A DNA stretch of 64,000 nucleotides from Ochrobactrum sp. Marseille-Q0166. Lineage in GTDB: Bacteria; Pseudomonadota; Alphaproteobacteria; Rhizobiales; Rhizobiaceae. The stretch is from assembly GCF_014397025.1 (NCBI RefSeq), contig NZ_JACJUO010000001.1, positions 916,501 through 980,500 on the forward strand, written 5' to 3'. Positions 1-8,525 of this stretch are shown here, in pieces. How positions within the stretch are numbered: the first letter of the stretch is position 1; each line of letters starts with the position of its first letter. The notes below the pieces were generated by a model, which was not told the DNA's origin, ran no database searches, and saw only the letters and a program-made list of their open reading frames with translations. The position numbers and the translations under genes were made by a program.

Positions 1-28
1 AGCTTGAATAGGTTGAATTCATTTAAGG

Positions 29-60
29 AATGGCCATTCAGATGGCCATTTCTGGTTTCT
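29..60 (+). terminator. Possible terminator of a gene left of the window
   Basis: AATGGCCAT (29-37) and ATGGCCATT (42-50) form a perfect 9-bp stem with a TCAG loop, followed by a T-rich tail (TCTGGTTTCT). It probably ends a transcript entering from the left. The rest of 1-210 holds no gene that I can see, only the leader of the gene starting at 211. Confidence 0.45.
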
Positions 61-210
61 AACGCCTGTGACTGGTTCGGTTTCGGTTCTGGTGAGGGGG
101 AATGAGAGTTTATGTCATCGAGAAGTGACAAAACTCAATCTTTCACCTTTACACACTAATAAAGCACCTTATTCTGCGCACTGATTTGACGGGGTGCGGA
201 TGCTATTTGA

Positions 211-957
211 ATGACGAATGAAGCTGTCTCTGGTGGGCAACCACCGCTATCCAATTTCGCGCGGCAGCTCTTGCAGTTTTTGGATCGGGTGGAATATCGC
301 CGTATTGTGCATGCGGAAGATCTCGAAGAAATTGGACGGCTGCGTTATCGGTCCTACCGCAGTGCGAATGTGATGCATGAAGCGGAAGTACCATCGATTG
401 TCGATGATATTGACCGTGACAGTCATGCGTTCGTTTTCGGTATCCATATTGATGGGCAGTTGGTGAGTACCTTGCGTATTCATTACATAACCGCGGATCA
501 TCGGGTTGGCACAAGTTACGCGCTCTTTCCGGATATTCTTGATCCTCTGCTTAATAATGGAATGGCTTTTGTCGATCCAACGCGCTTTGCGGCTGATCCC
601 GATTTGCTAAGCGAATATCCGGCGATTCCCTATGTTACGTTGCGCATAGCTGCAATGGCTTCCGAATATTTTGAAGCGGATCAATGCCTTGCTTCGGTCA
701 AGCCCGAGCATATGGCGTTTTACAAGCGCATTTTCGGAACGACGGTTATGGCCGAAGCGCGGGAGCATGAAGGCTATGGCATCAAGGTGGGGCTCGGCGC
801 TGCACCTATTCGCAATATTCGCGACGCTGTCGCCGTCCGCTTTCCGTTCTTCAAATCACAGCCGCATGAGCGGCGTGCCATGTTTGGCAATCTCGGCAAT
901 GGTGTCGGCCCGCTGACGATCTTGCCGACAGCAAAATATACCGGATTGGGTGTCTAG
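211..957 (+). CDS. FeeM/LuxI-like N-acyltransferase
   Basis: This 248-residue protein resembles the GNAT-fold acyltransferases that include N-acyl amino acid synthase (FeeM) and AHL synthase (LuxI). Residues about 30-75 hold a RIVHAEDLEEIGRLRYRSYR stretch, the usual start of the autoinducer-synthase fold, followed by an acidic VDDIDRDSHAFVFGIHIDGQ strand and a GQLVSTLRIHY strand. Such enzymes join an acyl chain from acyl-ACP to an amino-acid-like acceptor. It is cytosolic, with no signal peptide or membrane segment. It stands alone, with no luxR-type gene beside it, and the ATG has only a weak Shine-Dalgarno. Family call is fairly sure; substrate and product are unknown. Confidence 0.6.
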   Translation: MTNEAVSGGQPPLSNFARQLLQFLDRVEYRRIVHAEDLEEIGRLRYRSYRSANVMHEAEVPSIVDDIDRDSHAFVFGIHIDGQLVSTLRIHYITADHRVGTSYALFPDILDPLLNNGMAFVDPTRFAADPDLLSEYPAIPYVTLRIAAMASEYFEADQCLASVKPEHMAFYKRIFGTTVMAEAREHEGYGIKVGLGAAPIRNIRDAVAVRFPFFKSQPHERRAMFGNLGNGVGPLTILPTAKYTGLGV

Positions 958-1359
958 CTCACGACCCATTCATTTGACGGAAATTCTGCTGCGTCAAGAC
1001 GCTCAGACGGGGAACAACTCCGTTCTGCGTGTCTTTGCTTGCATATCTGGTCATTTCAGGTGACATTTCCATGCACTGAATTGGTCGTGAGCCTCATAGC
1101 GCACCAACTTTAGTTTATTCTTATAATTGCTTTTACTTTTAAAATTTATTTTGAAAATTTCTTTAAATAATTAAGTCTGGTAATTTTTAAGAATTAAAGC
1201 TATTCGGGCTTTGGAGCCGCTTTATGCGGAACGAGGGGTGCTCAAGCCATGGATGCAGGACGTTGCTCAGAACGGCTGACAACCATGTTGTATGTGCATT
1301 GAAGATTGCAGATATTCTGTCTAGACTTCGGCAAAATATCTCAATGGGTGGAACTAAAA
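957..1359. other. Structured AT-rich intergenic region
   Basis: About 400 bases without a convincing gene. GCTCACGACC at 957-966, overlapping the end of the acyltransferase gene, has its perfect inverted copy GGTCGTGAGC at 1083-1092; with one mismatch the arms reach 14 bp. Between them lies an imperfect hairpin around 1000-1043. From about 1110 to 1200 the sequence is very AT-rich and may carry the promoter of the oxidase subunit gene. It could be a small mobile repeat or an untranslated RNA; I cannot decide. Confidence 0.4.
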
Positions 1360-1581
1360 ATGGCAGAACATCACAATACGGCTCCGGCCGAACTCGGTGC
1401 GCCGATGGATTATTCCGAGCATGATAAAACCTATGCCGGTTTCACGGGGCTGGTTAAATGGGGAACTGTGGCGCTCGTAGCGCTTCTGGTTGCCATGGCG
1501 TTCGGCTTCTTTGCGGGTGGAGCTTTCTCCGCAACCGTTCTTTTCATTCTTATCTGCGTTGCTGCCTGGTTCATTCTCTAG
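1360..1581 (+). CDS. aa3-type cytochrome c oxidase subunit IV
   Basis: A 73-residue protein with a short hydrophilic N-terminus (MAEHHNTAP..., then YSEHDKTYAGF) and one long hydrophobic C-terminal helix from about residue 32 to the end. This is the layout of the small bacterial aa3 oxidase subunit IV of alphaproteobacteria, a single-span protein of the inner-membrane terminal oxidase. I start at 1360 because a GGGTGGA stretch precedes this ATG at good distance; an upstream in-frame start at 1306 would add 18 unlikely residues. It lies just upstream of the transhydrogenase operon, so two energy-coupling systems are adjacent, though about 175 bases separate them. Confidence 0.75.
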   Translation: MAEHHNTAPAELGAPMDYSEHDKTYAGFTGLVKWGTVALVALLVAMAFGFFAGGAFSATVLFILICVAAWFIL

Positions 1582-1757
1582 GGATTTAAGCCAGCATTAA
1601 CCCGCATGATTTGATCGAATGCCTTGGTATGGGTGCAGTTTGCACCTTGCCGGGGCTTTATGCATGTCGTCTGTTTCATCATTTAAGGGGGCTTCTTCCC
1701 GGAAGCCCGGATTGTGCCCGGCTGTGAGGTCGGATTAAGCCACGAAAGGGAAACCAG

Positions 1758-3089
1758 TTGGCCCAGACTATATTCATTCCGAAAGAGAGTGATCCCAACG
1801 AGACCCGCGTTGCGGCATCTGCCGAGACGGTGAAGAAATTCATCGCGCTTGGTTTTGATGTCGTGGTGGAAAAAGGTGCAGGTGAAAAATCGCGCATCAT
1901 TGATGCCGAGTTTGTCACTGCTGGTGCACGTATAGGATCGACGGCTGACGCCAAAGCGGCAGATGTTATCCTGAAAGTACGACGCCCGAACGATGCGGAA
2001 CTCAAAGGGTATAGGTCGGGCGCAGCACTTTTCGCGATGCTTGATCCTTACGGTCAGGAAGCAGCGGTTGCCGCACTGGCTAAGGCCGGTATTTCCGCTT
2101 TCACGATGGAATTCATGCCGCGCATAACGCGCGCGCAGGTGATGGATGTTCTCTCGTCGCAGGCCAATCTTGCCGGTTATCAGGCTGTGATTGATGCAGC
2201 CGAAGTTTATGACCGCGCTATGCCAATGATGATGACGGCTGCAGGCACAGTGCCCGCAGCCCGCGTCTTTGTTATGGGTGCAGGCGTGGCCGGACTTCAG
2301 GCGATTGCGACCGCACGTCGTCTGGGCGCGGTTGTGACTGCAACCGATGTTCGTCCTGCTGCCAAAGAGCAGGTGGCATCGCTCGGCGCGAAGTTCATCG
2401 CTGTCGAGGATGAGGAATTCAAGGCGGCAGAAACCTCCGGCGGCTATGCCAAGGAAATGTCGAAGGAATATCAGGCGAAGCAGGCGGCACTTGTTGCTGA
2501 CCATATTGCCAAGCAGGATATCGTCATTACCACCGCGCTTATTCCGGGGCGTGCAGCCCCGCGTCTTGTTTCAAAGGAAATGGTTGCAGCCATGCGTCCG
2601 GGTTCTGTGCTGGTTGATCTTGCAGTTGAACGCGGCGGCAATGTTGAAGGTGCGGTTGCCGGTCAGGTTGCAGATGTGAACGGCGTAAAGATCGTTGGGC
2701 ACCTCAATGTGCCGGGGCGGATTGCAGCGACTGCTTCGCAGCTTTACGCGCGCAATCTTTACGCATTCCTCGAAACGCTGGTCGATAAGGAAGCAAAGCT
2801 TCTCAAGCTTGATCCGCAGGAAGAGTTGGTAAAGGCAACGCTTCTGACCCACGAGGGCAAAGTTGTGCATCCGGCGTTTGCCAAGGCTCAAGCAGAAGTG
2901 GAACCAGTACCAGCCGTTGTGGCTGAGAAGGTTACCAAGCCGAAAGCCGCAGCGAAGGCAAAGGCGCCTGCTGGCAAGACAGAGACTGCGAAGCAAGTGG
3001 CATCTGCTCCGGCCAAGCCTGTCGCCAAGACAACCCGAAAAGCACCGGCAAAAGCTGCGAAAACTTCCGCTGATGGAGGAGAGGCATAA
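1758..3089 (+). CDS. pntAA: NAD(P) transhydrogenase subunit alpha 1
   Basis: NAD(H)-binding, cytoplasmic subunit (domain I) of proton-translocating transhydrogenase, which makes NADPH from NADH using the proton gradient. It opens with [18 protein letters not shown], typical of the AlaDH/PNT N-terminal domain, and has the dinucleotide motif [18 protein letters not shown] near residue 175. The start is TTG at 1758 behind AAAGGGA. It is 443 residues long, some 50-60 more than classical PntAA; the excess is an Ala/Lys/Pro-rich tail from about residue 380. Its stop overlaps the pntAB start (TAATG), so the three pnt genes form a coupled operon. Confidence 0.95.
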   Translation: MAQTIFIPKESDPNETRVAASAETVKKFIALGFDVVVEKGAGEKSRIIDAEFVTAGARIGSTADAKAADVILKVRRPNDAELKGYRSGAALFAMLDPYGQEAAVAALAKAGISAFTMEFMPRITRAQVMDVLSSQANLAGYQAVIDAAEVYDRAMPMMMTAAGTVPAARVFVMGAGVAGLQAIATARRLGAVVTATDVRPAAKEQVASLGAKFIAVEDEEFKAAETSGGYAKEMSKEYQAKQAALVADHIAKQDIVITTALIPGRAAPRLVSKEMVAAMRPGSVLVDLAVERGGNVEGAVAGQVADVNGVKIVGHLNVPGRIAATASQLYARNLYAFLETLVDKEAKLLKLDPQEELVKATLLTHEGKVVHPAFAKAQAEVEPVPAVVAEKVTKPKAAAKAKAPAGKTETAKQVASAPAKPVAKTTRKAPAKAAKTSADGGEA

Positions 3090-3508
3090 TGTCCGATACA
3101 GCACTTGAAAAAGCTCTTGAGAGCCTCAACCAGGCGGCTGATGCAGTAAGGCAGGCAGCGGAAAATGCAGGCGGTTTGGGTGATGCAGCCGCAGCTGCCG
3201 CTCATGCTGCATCCGGTGGCGTCGTTGACCCGTTTGTCTTCCGCCTTGCGATTTTTGTTCTGTCGATTTTCGTCGGCTATTACGTTGTCTGGTCAGTGAC
3301 ACCTGCACTGCATACGCCGCTCATGGCTGTCACCAATGCTATTTCATCGGTGATCGTGGTCGGCGCACTTCTTGCAGTCGGTCTTTCGCTCTCTAGCTGG
3401 GCAACCGGCTTCGGCTTTATCGCGCTCATCCTTGCAAGCGTAAACATCTTTGGCGGCTTTCTGGTTACCCAGCGAATGCTTGCCATGTACAAGAAAAAAG
3501 AAAAGTGA
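3089..3508 (+). CDS. pntAB: NAD(P) transhydrogenase subunit alpha 2
   Basis: A 139-residue membrane subunit (part of domain II). A hydrophilic, Ala-rich N-terminal third is followed by about four hydrophobic helices: one beginning [16 protein letters not shown], then segments through [16 protein letters not shown] and [17 protein letters not shown]. It ends with the polar [10 protein letters not shown] tail usual for PntAB. It joins PntB to form the proton channel. The separate PntAA/PntAB arrangement is the alphaproteobacterial form, unlike the fused enterobacterial PntA. Its ATG overlaps the pntAA stop by one base, and pntB begins 13 bases after its own stop. Confidence 0.93.
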   Translation: MSDTALEKALESLNQAADAVRQAAENAGGLGDAAAAAAHAASGGVVDPFVFRLAIFVLSIFVGYYVVWSVTPALHTPLMAVTNAISSVIVVGALLAVGLSLSSWATGFGFIALILASVNIFGGFLVTQRMLAMYKKKEK

Positions 3509-3521
3509 GGGCTGAGCCATC

Positions 3522-4922
3522 ATGAGCGTTAATCTCGCAGCCTTCCTTTATCTCGTCTCCGGTGTCCTGTTCATTCTGGCACTGCGTGGCCTTTCGCACC
3601 CAACCACCAGCCGTCAGGGTAATACCTATGGTATGATCGGTATGGGTATCTCCATCGTCACCACGCTGCTGCTGGCACGTCCAAGCTTTGGCGGTCTGGT
3701 GCTGATTATCCTCGGTATCGCCATTGGTGGCGGTATTGGTGCAGTGATTGCACGCCGCATCGCGATGACGGCCATGCCGCAGCTTGTGGCTGCCTTCCAC
3801 TCGCTGATCGGTCTTGCAGCCGTGCTCGTGGCTGCCGCTGCCCTTTACTCACCGCATTCCTTTGGCATTGGCGAAGTGGGGCAGATCCACGGTCAGGCGC
3901 TGATCGAAATGTCGCTTGGTGTTGCGATTGGTGCAATCACCTTTACCGGCTCGATCATTGCATTCCTGAAGCTTGATGGCCGTATGTCGGGCAAGCCGAT
4001 CATGCTGCCGGGGCGTCATGTCATCAATGCGGCCCTTGCTGCTGCAATCGTAATCCTGATTGCCGTTCTGACCAATACCGAAAGCCATTTCGTGTTCTGG
4101 CTGATCGTCATTCTGGCGCTGGTGTTTGGTGTGCTGATCATCATCCCGATTGGCGGCGCGGATATGCCGGTTGTCGTTTCCATGCTCAATTCTTATTCGG
4201 GCTGGGCTGCGGCAGGCATTGGTTTCACGCTTGGTAATCTGGCGCTGATCATCACCGGTGCGCTGGTCGGCTCGTCCGGTGCGATCCTGTCCTACATCAT
4301 GTGTAAAGGCATGAACCGCTCGTTCATCTCGGTTATTCTCGGTGGCTTCGGCGGTGATGTGGCCGCTGCGGGCAGCGGCGAAGTGGAACAGCGTCCGGTC
4401 AAGCAGGGTTCGGCTGACGATGCAGCCTTCATCATGAAGAATGCATCCAAGGTCATCATCGTGCCGGGTTACGGTATGGCGGTGGCACAGGCTCAGCACG
4501 CGCTGCGTGAAATGGCCGACAAGCTGAAAGCCGAAGGCGTGGAAGTGAAATACGCGATCCACCCTGTTGCCGGTCGTATGCCGGGTCATATGAACGTGCT
4601 GTTGGCCGAAGCTAACGTGCCTTATGATGAAGTGTTTGAGCTTGAAGACATCAACTCGGAATTTGCGACGGCTGATGTTGCCTTCGTGATTGGTGCGAAC
4701 GACGTGACCAATCCGGCAGCAAAGACTGATCCGCAATCGCCGATCTTCGGTATGCCGATCCTCGATGTCGACAAGGCCGGTACGGTGCTGTTCATCAAGC
4801 GCGGTATGGGCTCAGGCTATGCGGGCGTGGAAAACGAGCTGTTCTTCCGCGACAACACCATGATGCTCTTTGCCGACGCAAAGAAGATGGTTGAGAGTAT
4901 CGTCAAAGCTCTCGACCATTAA
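3522..4922 (+). CDS. pntB: NAD(P) transhydrogenase subunit beta
   Basis: At 466 residues this has the normal PntB length. About nine hydrophobic segments fill the first 270 residues (membrane domain II), and the C-terminal NADP(H)-binding domain III begins near 300. There the motif GYGMAVAQAQHALREMADKL and the downstream HPVAGRMPGHMNVLLAEANV are the conserved NADP-site loops; GANDVTNPAAKTDPQSPIFG and the KRGMGSGYAGVENELF segment also match the family. It completes the pnt operon. A rho-independent terminator follows 23 bases after the stop. Confidence 0.96.
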   Translation: MSVNLAAFLYLVSGVLFILALRGLSHPTTSRQGNTYGMIGMGISIVTTLLLARPSFGGLVLIILGIAIGGGIGAVIARRIAMTAMPQLVAAFHSLIGLAAVLVAAAALYSPHSFGIGEVGQIHGQALIEMSLGVAIGAITFTGSIIAFLKLDGRMSGKPIMLPGRHVINAALAAAIVILIAVLTNTESHFVFWLIVILALVFGVLIIIPIGGADMPVVVSMLNSYSGWAAAGIGFTLGNLALIITGALVGSSGAILSYIMCKGMNRSFISVILGGFGGDVAAAGSGEVEQRPVKQGSADDAAFIMKNASKVIIVPGYGMAVAQAQHALREMADKLKAEGVEVKYAIHPVAGRMPGHMNVLLAEANVPYDEVFELEDINSEFATADVAFVIGANDVTNPAAKTDPQSPIFGMPILDVDKAGTVLFIKRGMGSGYAGVENELFFRDNTMMLFADAKKMVESIVKALDH

Positions 4923-4945
4923 AATATAACAAATTATAATTATTA

Positions 4946-4975
4946 GGCGTCCTGTATATCGCAGGGCGCCTTTTA
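4946..4975 (+). terminator. Terminator of the pnt operon
   Basis: GGCGTCCTG (4946-4954) pairs with CAGGGCGCC (4962-4970) through nine pairs including one T-G wobble, and is followed by TTTTATAT. It sits directly after pntB. The rest of the gap to 5155 is very AT-rich and holds no other gene. Confidence 0.85.
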
Positions 4976-5155
4976 TATATCTTTACCCCTATAAATTTGG
5001 TAATTCCAACGGAGATATCATATTGAATTTTTAAATAAAGGATAATATCTAGAAAATTATTATTGTAAAATATATTGACAGAATTTTTTTTTATAGTTTA
5101 AAATTGCATTAATAATATACGGTTTTTTTATTCTAATTTTAAAGGGATTGCTTTA

Positions 5156-5818
5156 ATGCGGTTTATTTTAGTTTTATTTATTTATTTTTTAGGTTTTTCT
5201 TATGCAAATGCGGAAATTATTTCTTCATTGCCAGAAAAAGAAGAAATCGTACCGGAAGTTGCAAATATATATTTTACGGATTCCGTCAGTGAACGCTCCA
5301 TCTCTGAGCTTGGTGCTTCTATAAATGACATATATATCAAATATCCAACAGTAAAAAAAATAAATCTTATTATAAATAGCTTAGGTGGAAGTGTACAAGC
5401 CGGCTTTATGGCTTATACAATGATAAAAAGCTCACCGATACCAATTACAGCAATTAACGGAGGTATAACAGCGTCAGCCGCAACGTATTTTTATTGCGCT
5501 GCAAAAGAACGCCAGGCCATTCCCGGCTCTATGTTTCTTCTACACGCTGCTAATACGTATGCGAAGGCAGAAAAGCCTGATGAGTTAGAGCGTGAATTGG
5601 TTCAACTTGGTTATGTGCATAATTTTATCAATAAAATATATCGAGAATGTACAACGTTAAGCGATGATGAGATTAAAAATATCGCCAAGTCTGAATATTT
5701 AGCGAAATATTTGGATGAGGAAGAAGCAAAAACTATCAAGTTAAGCGATAAAACAGCGCAGACAATAGCGCAGCCTGACGTTTCTTTTTTCATTTTTTCG
5801 AAAGATCGAGACGAGTAA
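5156..5818 (+). CDS. Exported ClpP-like serine protease
   Basis: A 220-residue protein with a clear signal peptide (MRFILVLFIYFLGFSYANA) ahead of a ClpP/crotonase-fold domain. INSLGGSV at 73-80 matches the ClpP INSPGGSV oxyanion strand; ITASAATYFYCAA puts the candidate nucleophile at Ser107, and SMFLLHAAN puts His130 at the catalytic histidine position. I do not find a convincing third residue: the place of the ClpP aspartate looks like Ile176. A leader is unexpected because ClpP is cytosolic; this form should work in the periplasm without a Clp ATPase. The gene and its flanks are far more AT-rich than the neighbours, which suggests horizontal acquisition. Confidence 0.7.
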   Translation: MRFILVLFIYFLGFSYANAEIISSLPEKEEIVPEVANIYFTDSVSERSISELGASINDIYIKYPTVKKINLIINSLGGSVQAGFMAYTMIKSSPIPITAINGGITASAATYFYCAAKERQAIPGSMFLLHAANTYAKAEKPDELERELVQLGYVHNFINKIYRECTTLSDDEIKNIAKSEYLAKYLDEEEAKTIKLSDKTAQTIAQPDVSFFIFSKDRDE

Positions 5819-5841
5819 TACATATTTCTATTTCGGTCGAA

Positions 5842-7161
5842 TTATGCCTCGTATATCATCTTATCCTGCAGCGCACGCAGTTCGGCTATCTTGGAGCCGG
5901 GCTGTGGTGCTGCGTTGATATAGGTGATGAGTTCACCTTTCCGGATTGGTGCAGTGACGGTACCGTTTTGCAGCAAGCCGCAAGGAATGGCTTTTGCGGC
6001 GCGTGCTTCCGGTGTCGTCATGATCCATGAACGATAGCAATATTGACCGATGGCGTCGAGCTTATCGCCCGGTTGCAGGTCTTTCTTTGCTACCGCGCAG
6101 ACTTCCGCCACCGGCTTGGGCAGCGGCACCATGTCGGATTTGCCGTACAGGACTGCGCGTGCGACTGTCAGCGGCACTTCAAGCGAGGTGAGGTGGTAAG
6201 GGCGGTGGAAGGTGAAATAGGGGCCCTTGCCGATCTTCAGATCTTCAAGGCGCTCATTCAGGCGAGGGTGGTCCATCTTGGCCACAACGAAAACACCTGG
6301 AGAAACGCCTTTGCCGATCGAATAATCAACCACGCCGCTTTTGTTAAGAACACCGCCATCCGCCTGCGGGATGAGCGTGCTGCTCAACTGGTCAATGCTG
6401 GCGCGGGGGCCGTGCATCCCGGCAATATCAGGAACGAGGCCGGTTGCATTGGCGATTGCTGCCATCTCGACCATGGTTTTCGAACCATCGATGAACTCAA
6501 CCAGCAGGCGGACATTCATGTTCCGGCGGTCGGCTTCTTCCTGATAGTGGTCCGGGATCGCATCAAAATTGAGCGGATTGTTCTTACCCTTGCCAGCCGA
6601 GACCACTTCATAGCCAAGCGCTGAAACGAACTCGATCAGTTCCATGCAGGAAGACGGTTCGTCGCCGGCACCCAGCGAATAAATCACGCCCTGCTTGTCG
6701 GCCTGTGTCTTGAGGTAAGGTCCGATAGTGACATCGGCTTCAACATTCATCATCACAAGATGCTTGCCGTGCTCAATCGCCTTGATACCGGTTTCAGCGC
6801 CGACTTCGGGAATGCCGGTTGCATCGATGATGACGTCCACCAATGGATTTGAGAGGATCAGATCATTGTCTTCGGTGACTGCGATCTTGCCGCTTTCAAT
6901 GGCGCTGGTCATGGCGCTTTCGCTATTGGCTTCACGCGCATTGTCATCAACGCCATAGGCCGTGCGGACAGCCTTGAAAGTGTTCGGCAGACGACGGGCA
7001 GAAAGCGCACCGACTGCAATGCCGGGCATACGGGCAACCTGTGTGACGATATCCGTACCCATTTCGCCGGCGCCGATCAGACCGATGCGGATTGGTTTTC
7101 CGGTTTCAGCACGCGCTTGCAAGTCACGCGCCAATCCAACCAGTGCCACATTCGTCGTCAT
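5842..7161 (-). CDS. NAD(P)-dependent oxidoreductase with SAF domain
   Basis: A homoserine-dehydrogenase-like Rossmann protein. The nucleotide motif IRIGLIGAGEMGTDIVTQVA lies near residue 25, and a second recognisable part is VDVIIDATGIPEVGAETGIKAIEHGKHLVMMNVEADVT written across about 115-150. The C-terminal 100 residues (AVAKKDLQPGDKLDAIGQYC onward) look like an SAF domain, a fold found in sugar-acid dehydratases and related enzymes. This architecture is seen in carbohydrate-acid catabolism, but I cannot name the substrate. I start at 7161 (439 residues) because GGAGACGATT precedes that ATG on the minus strand; the frame extends nine residues upstream. It is divergent from the HAD gene. Confidence 0.65.
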   Translation of the reverse strand: MTTNVALVGLARDLQARAETGKPIRIGLIGAGEMGTDIVTQVARMPGIAVGALSARRLPNTFKAVRTAYGVDDNAREANSESAMTSAIESGKIAVTEDNDLILSNPLVDVIIDATGIPEVGAETGIKAIEHGKHLVMMNVEADVTIGPYLKTQADKQGVIYSLGAGDEPSSCMELIEFVSALGYEVVSAGKGKNNPLNFDAIPDHYQEEADRRNMNVRLLVEFIDGSKTMVEMAAIANATGLVPDIAGMHGPRASIDQLSSTLIPQADGGVLNKSGVVDYSIGKGVSPGVFVVAKMDHPRLNERLEDLKIGKGPYFTFHRPYHLTSLEVPLTVARAVLYGKSDMVPLPKPVAEVCAVAKKDLQPGDKLDAIGQYCYRSWIMTTPEARAAKAIPCGLLQNGTVTAPIRKGELITYINAAPQPGSKIAELRALQDKMIYEA

Positions 7162-7202
7162 AATCGTCTCCGCGAAAATTTTTGTCACGCTTCACTTGTT
7201 AT

Positions 7203-7254
7203 AGATGCGCAATCGTTGATGAGTCTCTATATCAACAGTGACAAACGCGCATCT
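7203..7254. promoter_or_regulatory. Nested inverted repeats between divergent genes
   Basis: AGATGCGC (7203-7210) pairs with GCGCATCT (7247-7254), and inside it GTTGAT (7215-7220) pairs with ATCAAC (7231-7236). Both pairs are perfect. The block lies in the 133-bp gap between the SAF-domain oxidoreductase and the HAD phosphatase, where both promoters must be. It could be two operators of different size or a DNA/RNA hairpin. Confidence 0.4.
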
Positions 7255-7294
7255 CAAATCGTCGCGACAAAATACGCATTCTATCGGAGCCTTT

Positions 7295-7966
7295 ATGAGC
7301 AATGCATCCCCCTTCGACCTCGTCATCTTCGATTGCGACGGTGTTCTCGTCGACAGTGAGCCGCTTTCCTGCCGCGCGTTTGAGCAGGTTTACGCCAATC
7401 ACGGCATGGTACTGCCTGAGGGTACTGTTGCCAAAGGTATTGGTATGAAGGTCGCTGATATCGCGCTTATGATTGAAGATATGACAGGGCATCGTTTGCC
7501 GGATGGCGCCACTGATGAATTCTGGCCGATCACCAGAGACCTGTTTGCCGCACATTTGGAGCCTGCTGTCGGTATTGCTGATTTTCTGAAAGTCCTGCCG
7601 CTCAAACGTTGCGTTGCGTCTTCCTCTCACCCGGAGCGCATTGCATTCAGTTTGGAGAAGACGGGTATCAACCATTACTTCGGTGATGCGGTCTATTCAT
7701 CGAGCATGGTCAAGCGCGGCAAGCCTGCACCTGATCTGTTCCTTTTTGCAGCCGACAAGATGGGAGTTGATCCGGCGCGTTGCGTGGTGATCGAAGATTC
7801 ACCTTTTGGTGTTGAAGGTGCGATTGCAGCCGGTATGACGGCATTTGGCTATACGGGCGGCGGTCATACTTATGAAGGTCATTCTGAACGCCTGTCTTCC
7901 AAAGGCGCAAGCCGGGTTTTCGACCATTGGGACGATATCGCCCGTGAAATACTCGTTGCAGCGTAA
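7295..7966 (+). CDS. HAD-superfamily phosphatase (beta-PGM-like)
   Basis: A 223-residue haloacid-dehalogenase-type hydrolase. Motif I is IFDCDGVLVDSEP (Asp13 nucleophile, Asp15 acid/base), motif II is CVASSSHPERI, the motif III lysine lies in KRGKPAPDLF, and motif IV is VIEDSPFGVEGAIAAGM. The alpha-helical cap between motifs I and II (about 18-80) places it with the phosphoglycolate-phosphatase and beta-phosphoglucomutase branch. It removes phosphate from a small cytosolic metabolite that I cannot specify. The chosen ATG has CGGAG eight bases upstream; a longer frame from 7238 adds 19 residues that do not look conserved. The next gene (maoC-like) begins about 70 bases later. Confidence 0.8.
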   Translation: MSNASPFDLVIFDCDGVLVDSEPLSCRAFEQVYANHGMVLPEGTVAKGIGMKVADIALMIEDMTGHRLPDGATDEFWPITRDLFAAHLEPAVGIADFLKVLPLKRCVASSSHPERIAFSLEKTGINHYFGDAVYSSSMVKRGKPAPDLFLFAADKMGVDPARCVVIEDSPFGVEGAIAAGMTAFGYTGGGHTYEGHSERLSSKGASRVFDHWDDIAREILVAA

Positions 7967-8037
7967 GGTTATGATTTGCCGGACCTTTTTTATAGGTTAA
8001 AGAAGGCGTTATTAGTTTAAGCAGAAAGTTTGAGGGC

Positions 8038-8514
8038 ATGAAGGACGCAATTACGCTCGACCAGTTGCGCGAGGCGATCGGCACAGAAATCGGATGTTCC
8101 GAGTGGCGCGAAGTCACGCAGGAAATGATCAATCAGTTTGCGGATGCAACGGATGATCATCAGTTCATTCATGTTGATCCAGAGCGCGCTGCCAAGGAAA
8201 CGCCGTTTGGTGGTACGATTGCGCATGGGTTTCTGACTTTGTCGCTGCTTTCGACGCTGGCATTCGAAGCACTGCCCATGTTGCAGGGTGCCACCATGGG
8301 CATTAATTACGGCTTCGATAAAGTGCGGTTCATGTCACCGGTCAAGACCGGTGCACGGGTGCGCGCGCGTTTCAAGCTTTCCGATGCCGATATTCGTCCA
8401 TCGGGACGCGTGGTCAACCATTACGAAGTGACGCTGGAAGTGGAAAACACCGTCAAACCGGCACTGACTGCGACATGGCTTACAATTGCCGTGGTAGAGC
8501 CACCAAAGACCTGA
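8038..8514 (+). CDS. MaoC-like (R)-specific enoyl-CoA hydratase
   Basis: A 158-residue single hot-dog domain of the MaoC/NodN kind. The hydratase-2 region reads FADATDDHQFIHVDPERAA, giving the expected Asp40 and His45, and is followed by FGGTIAHGFLTLSLL, the usual continuation. Members hydrate trans-2-enoyl-CoA to (R)-3-hydroxyacyl-CoA, or act on related thioesters. It is cytosolic, with no partner enzyme beside it. Its stop and that of the convergent hydrolase gene are only 11 bases apart. Confidence 0.78.
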   Translation: MKDAITLDQLREAIGTEIGCSEWREVTQEMINQFADATDDHQFIHVDPERAAKETPFGGTIAHGFLTLSLLSTLAFEALPMLQGATMGINYGFDKVRFMSPVKTGARVRARFKLSDADIRPSGRVVNHYEVTLEVENTVKPALTATWLTIAVVEPPKT

Positions 8515-8525
8515 AGCGCCACCTC

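Noticed and set aside
3849-4736. A 295-codon His/Arg-rich open frame antisense to pntB
   Set aside because: Composition is typical of an antisense reading of a membrane protein gene.
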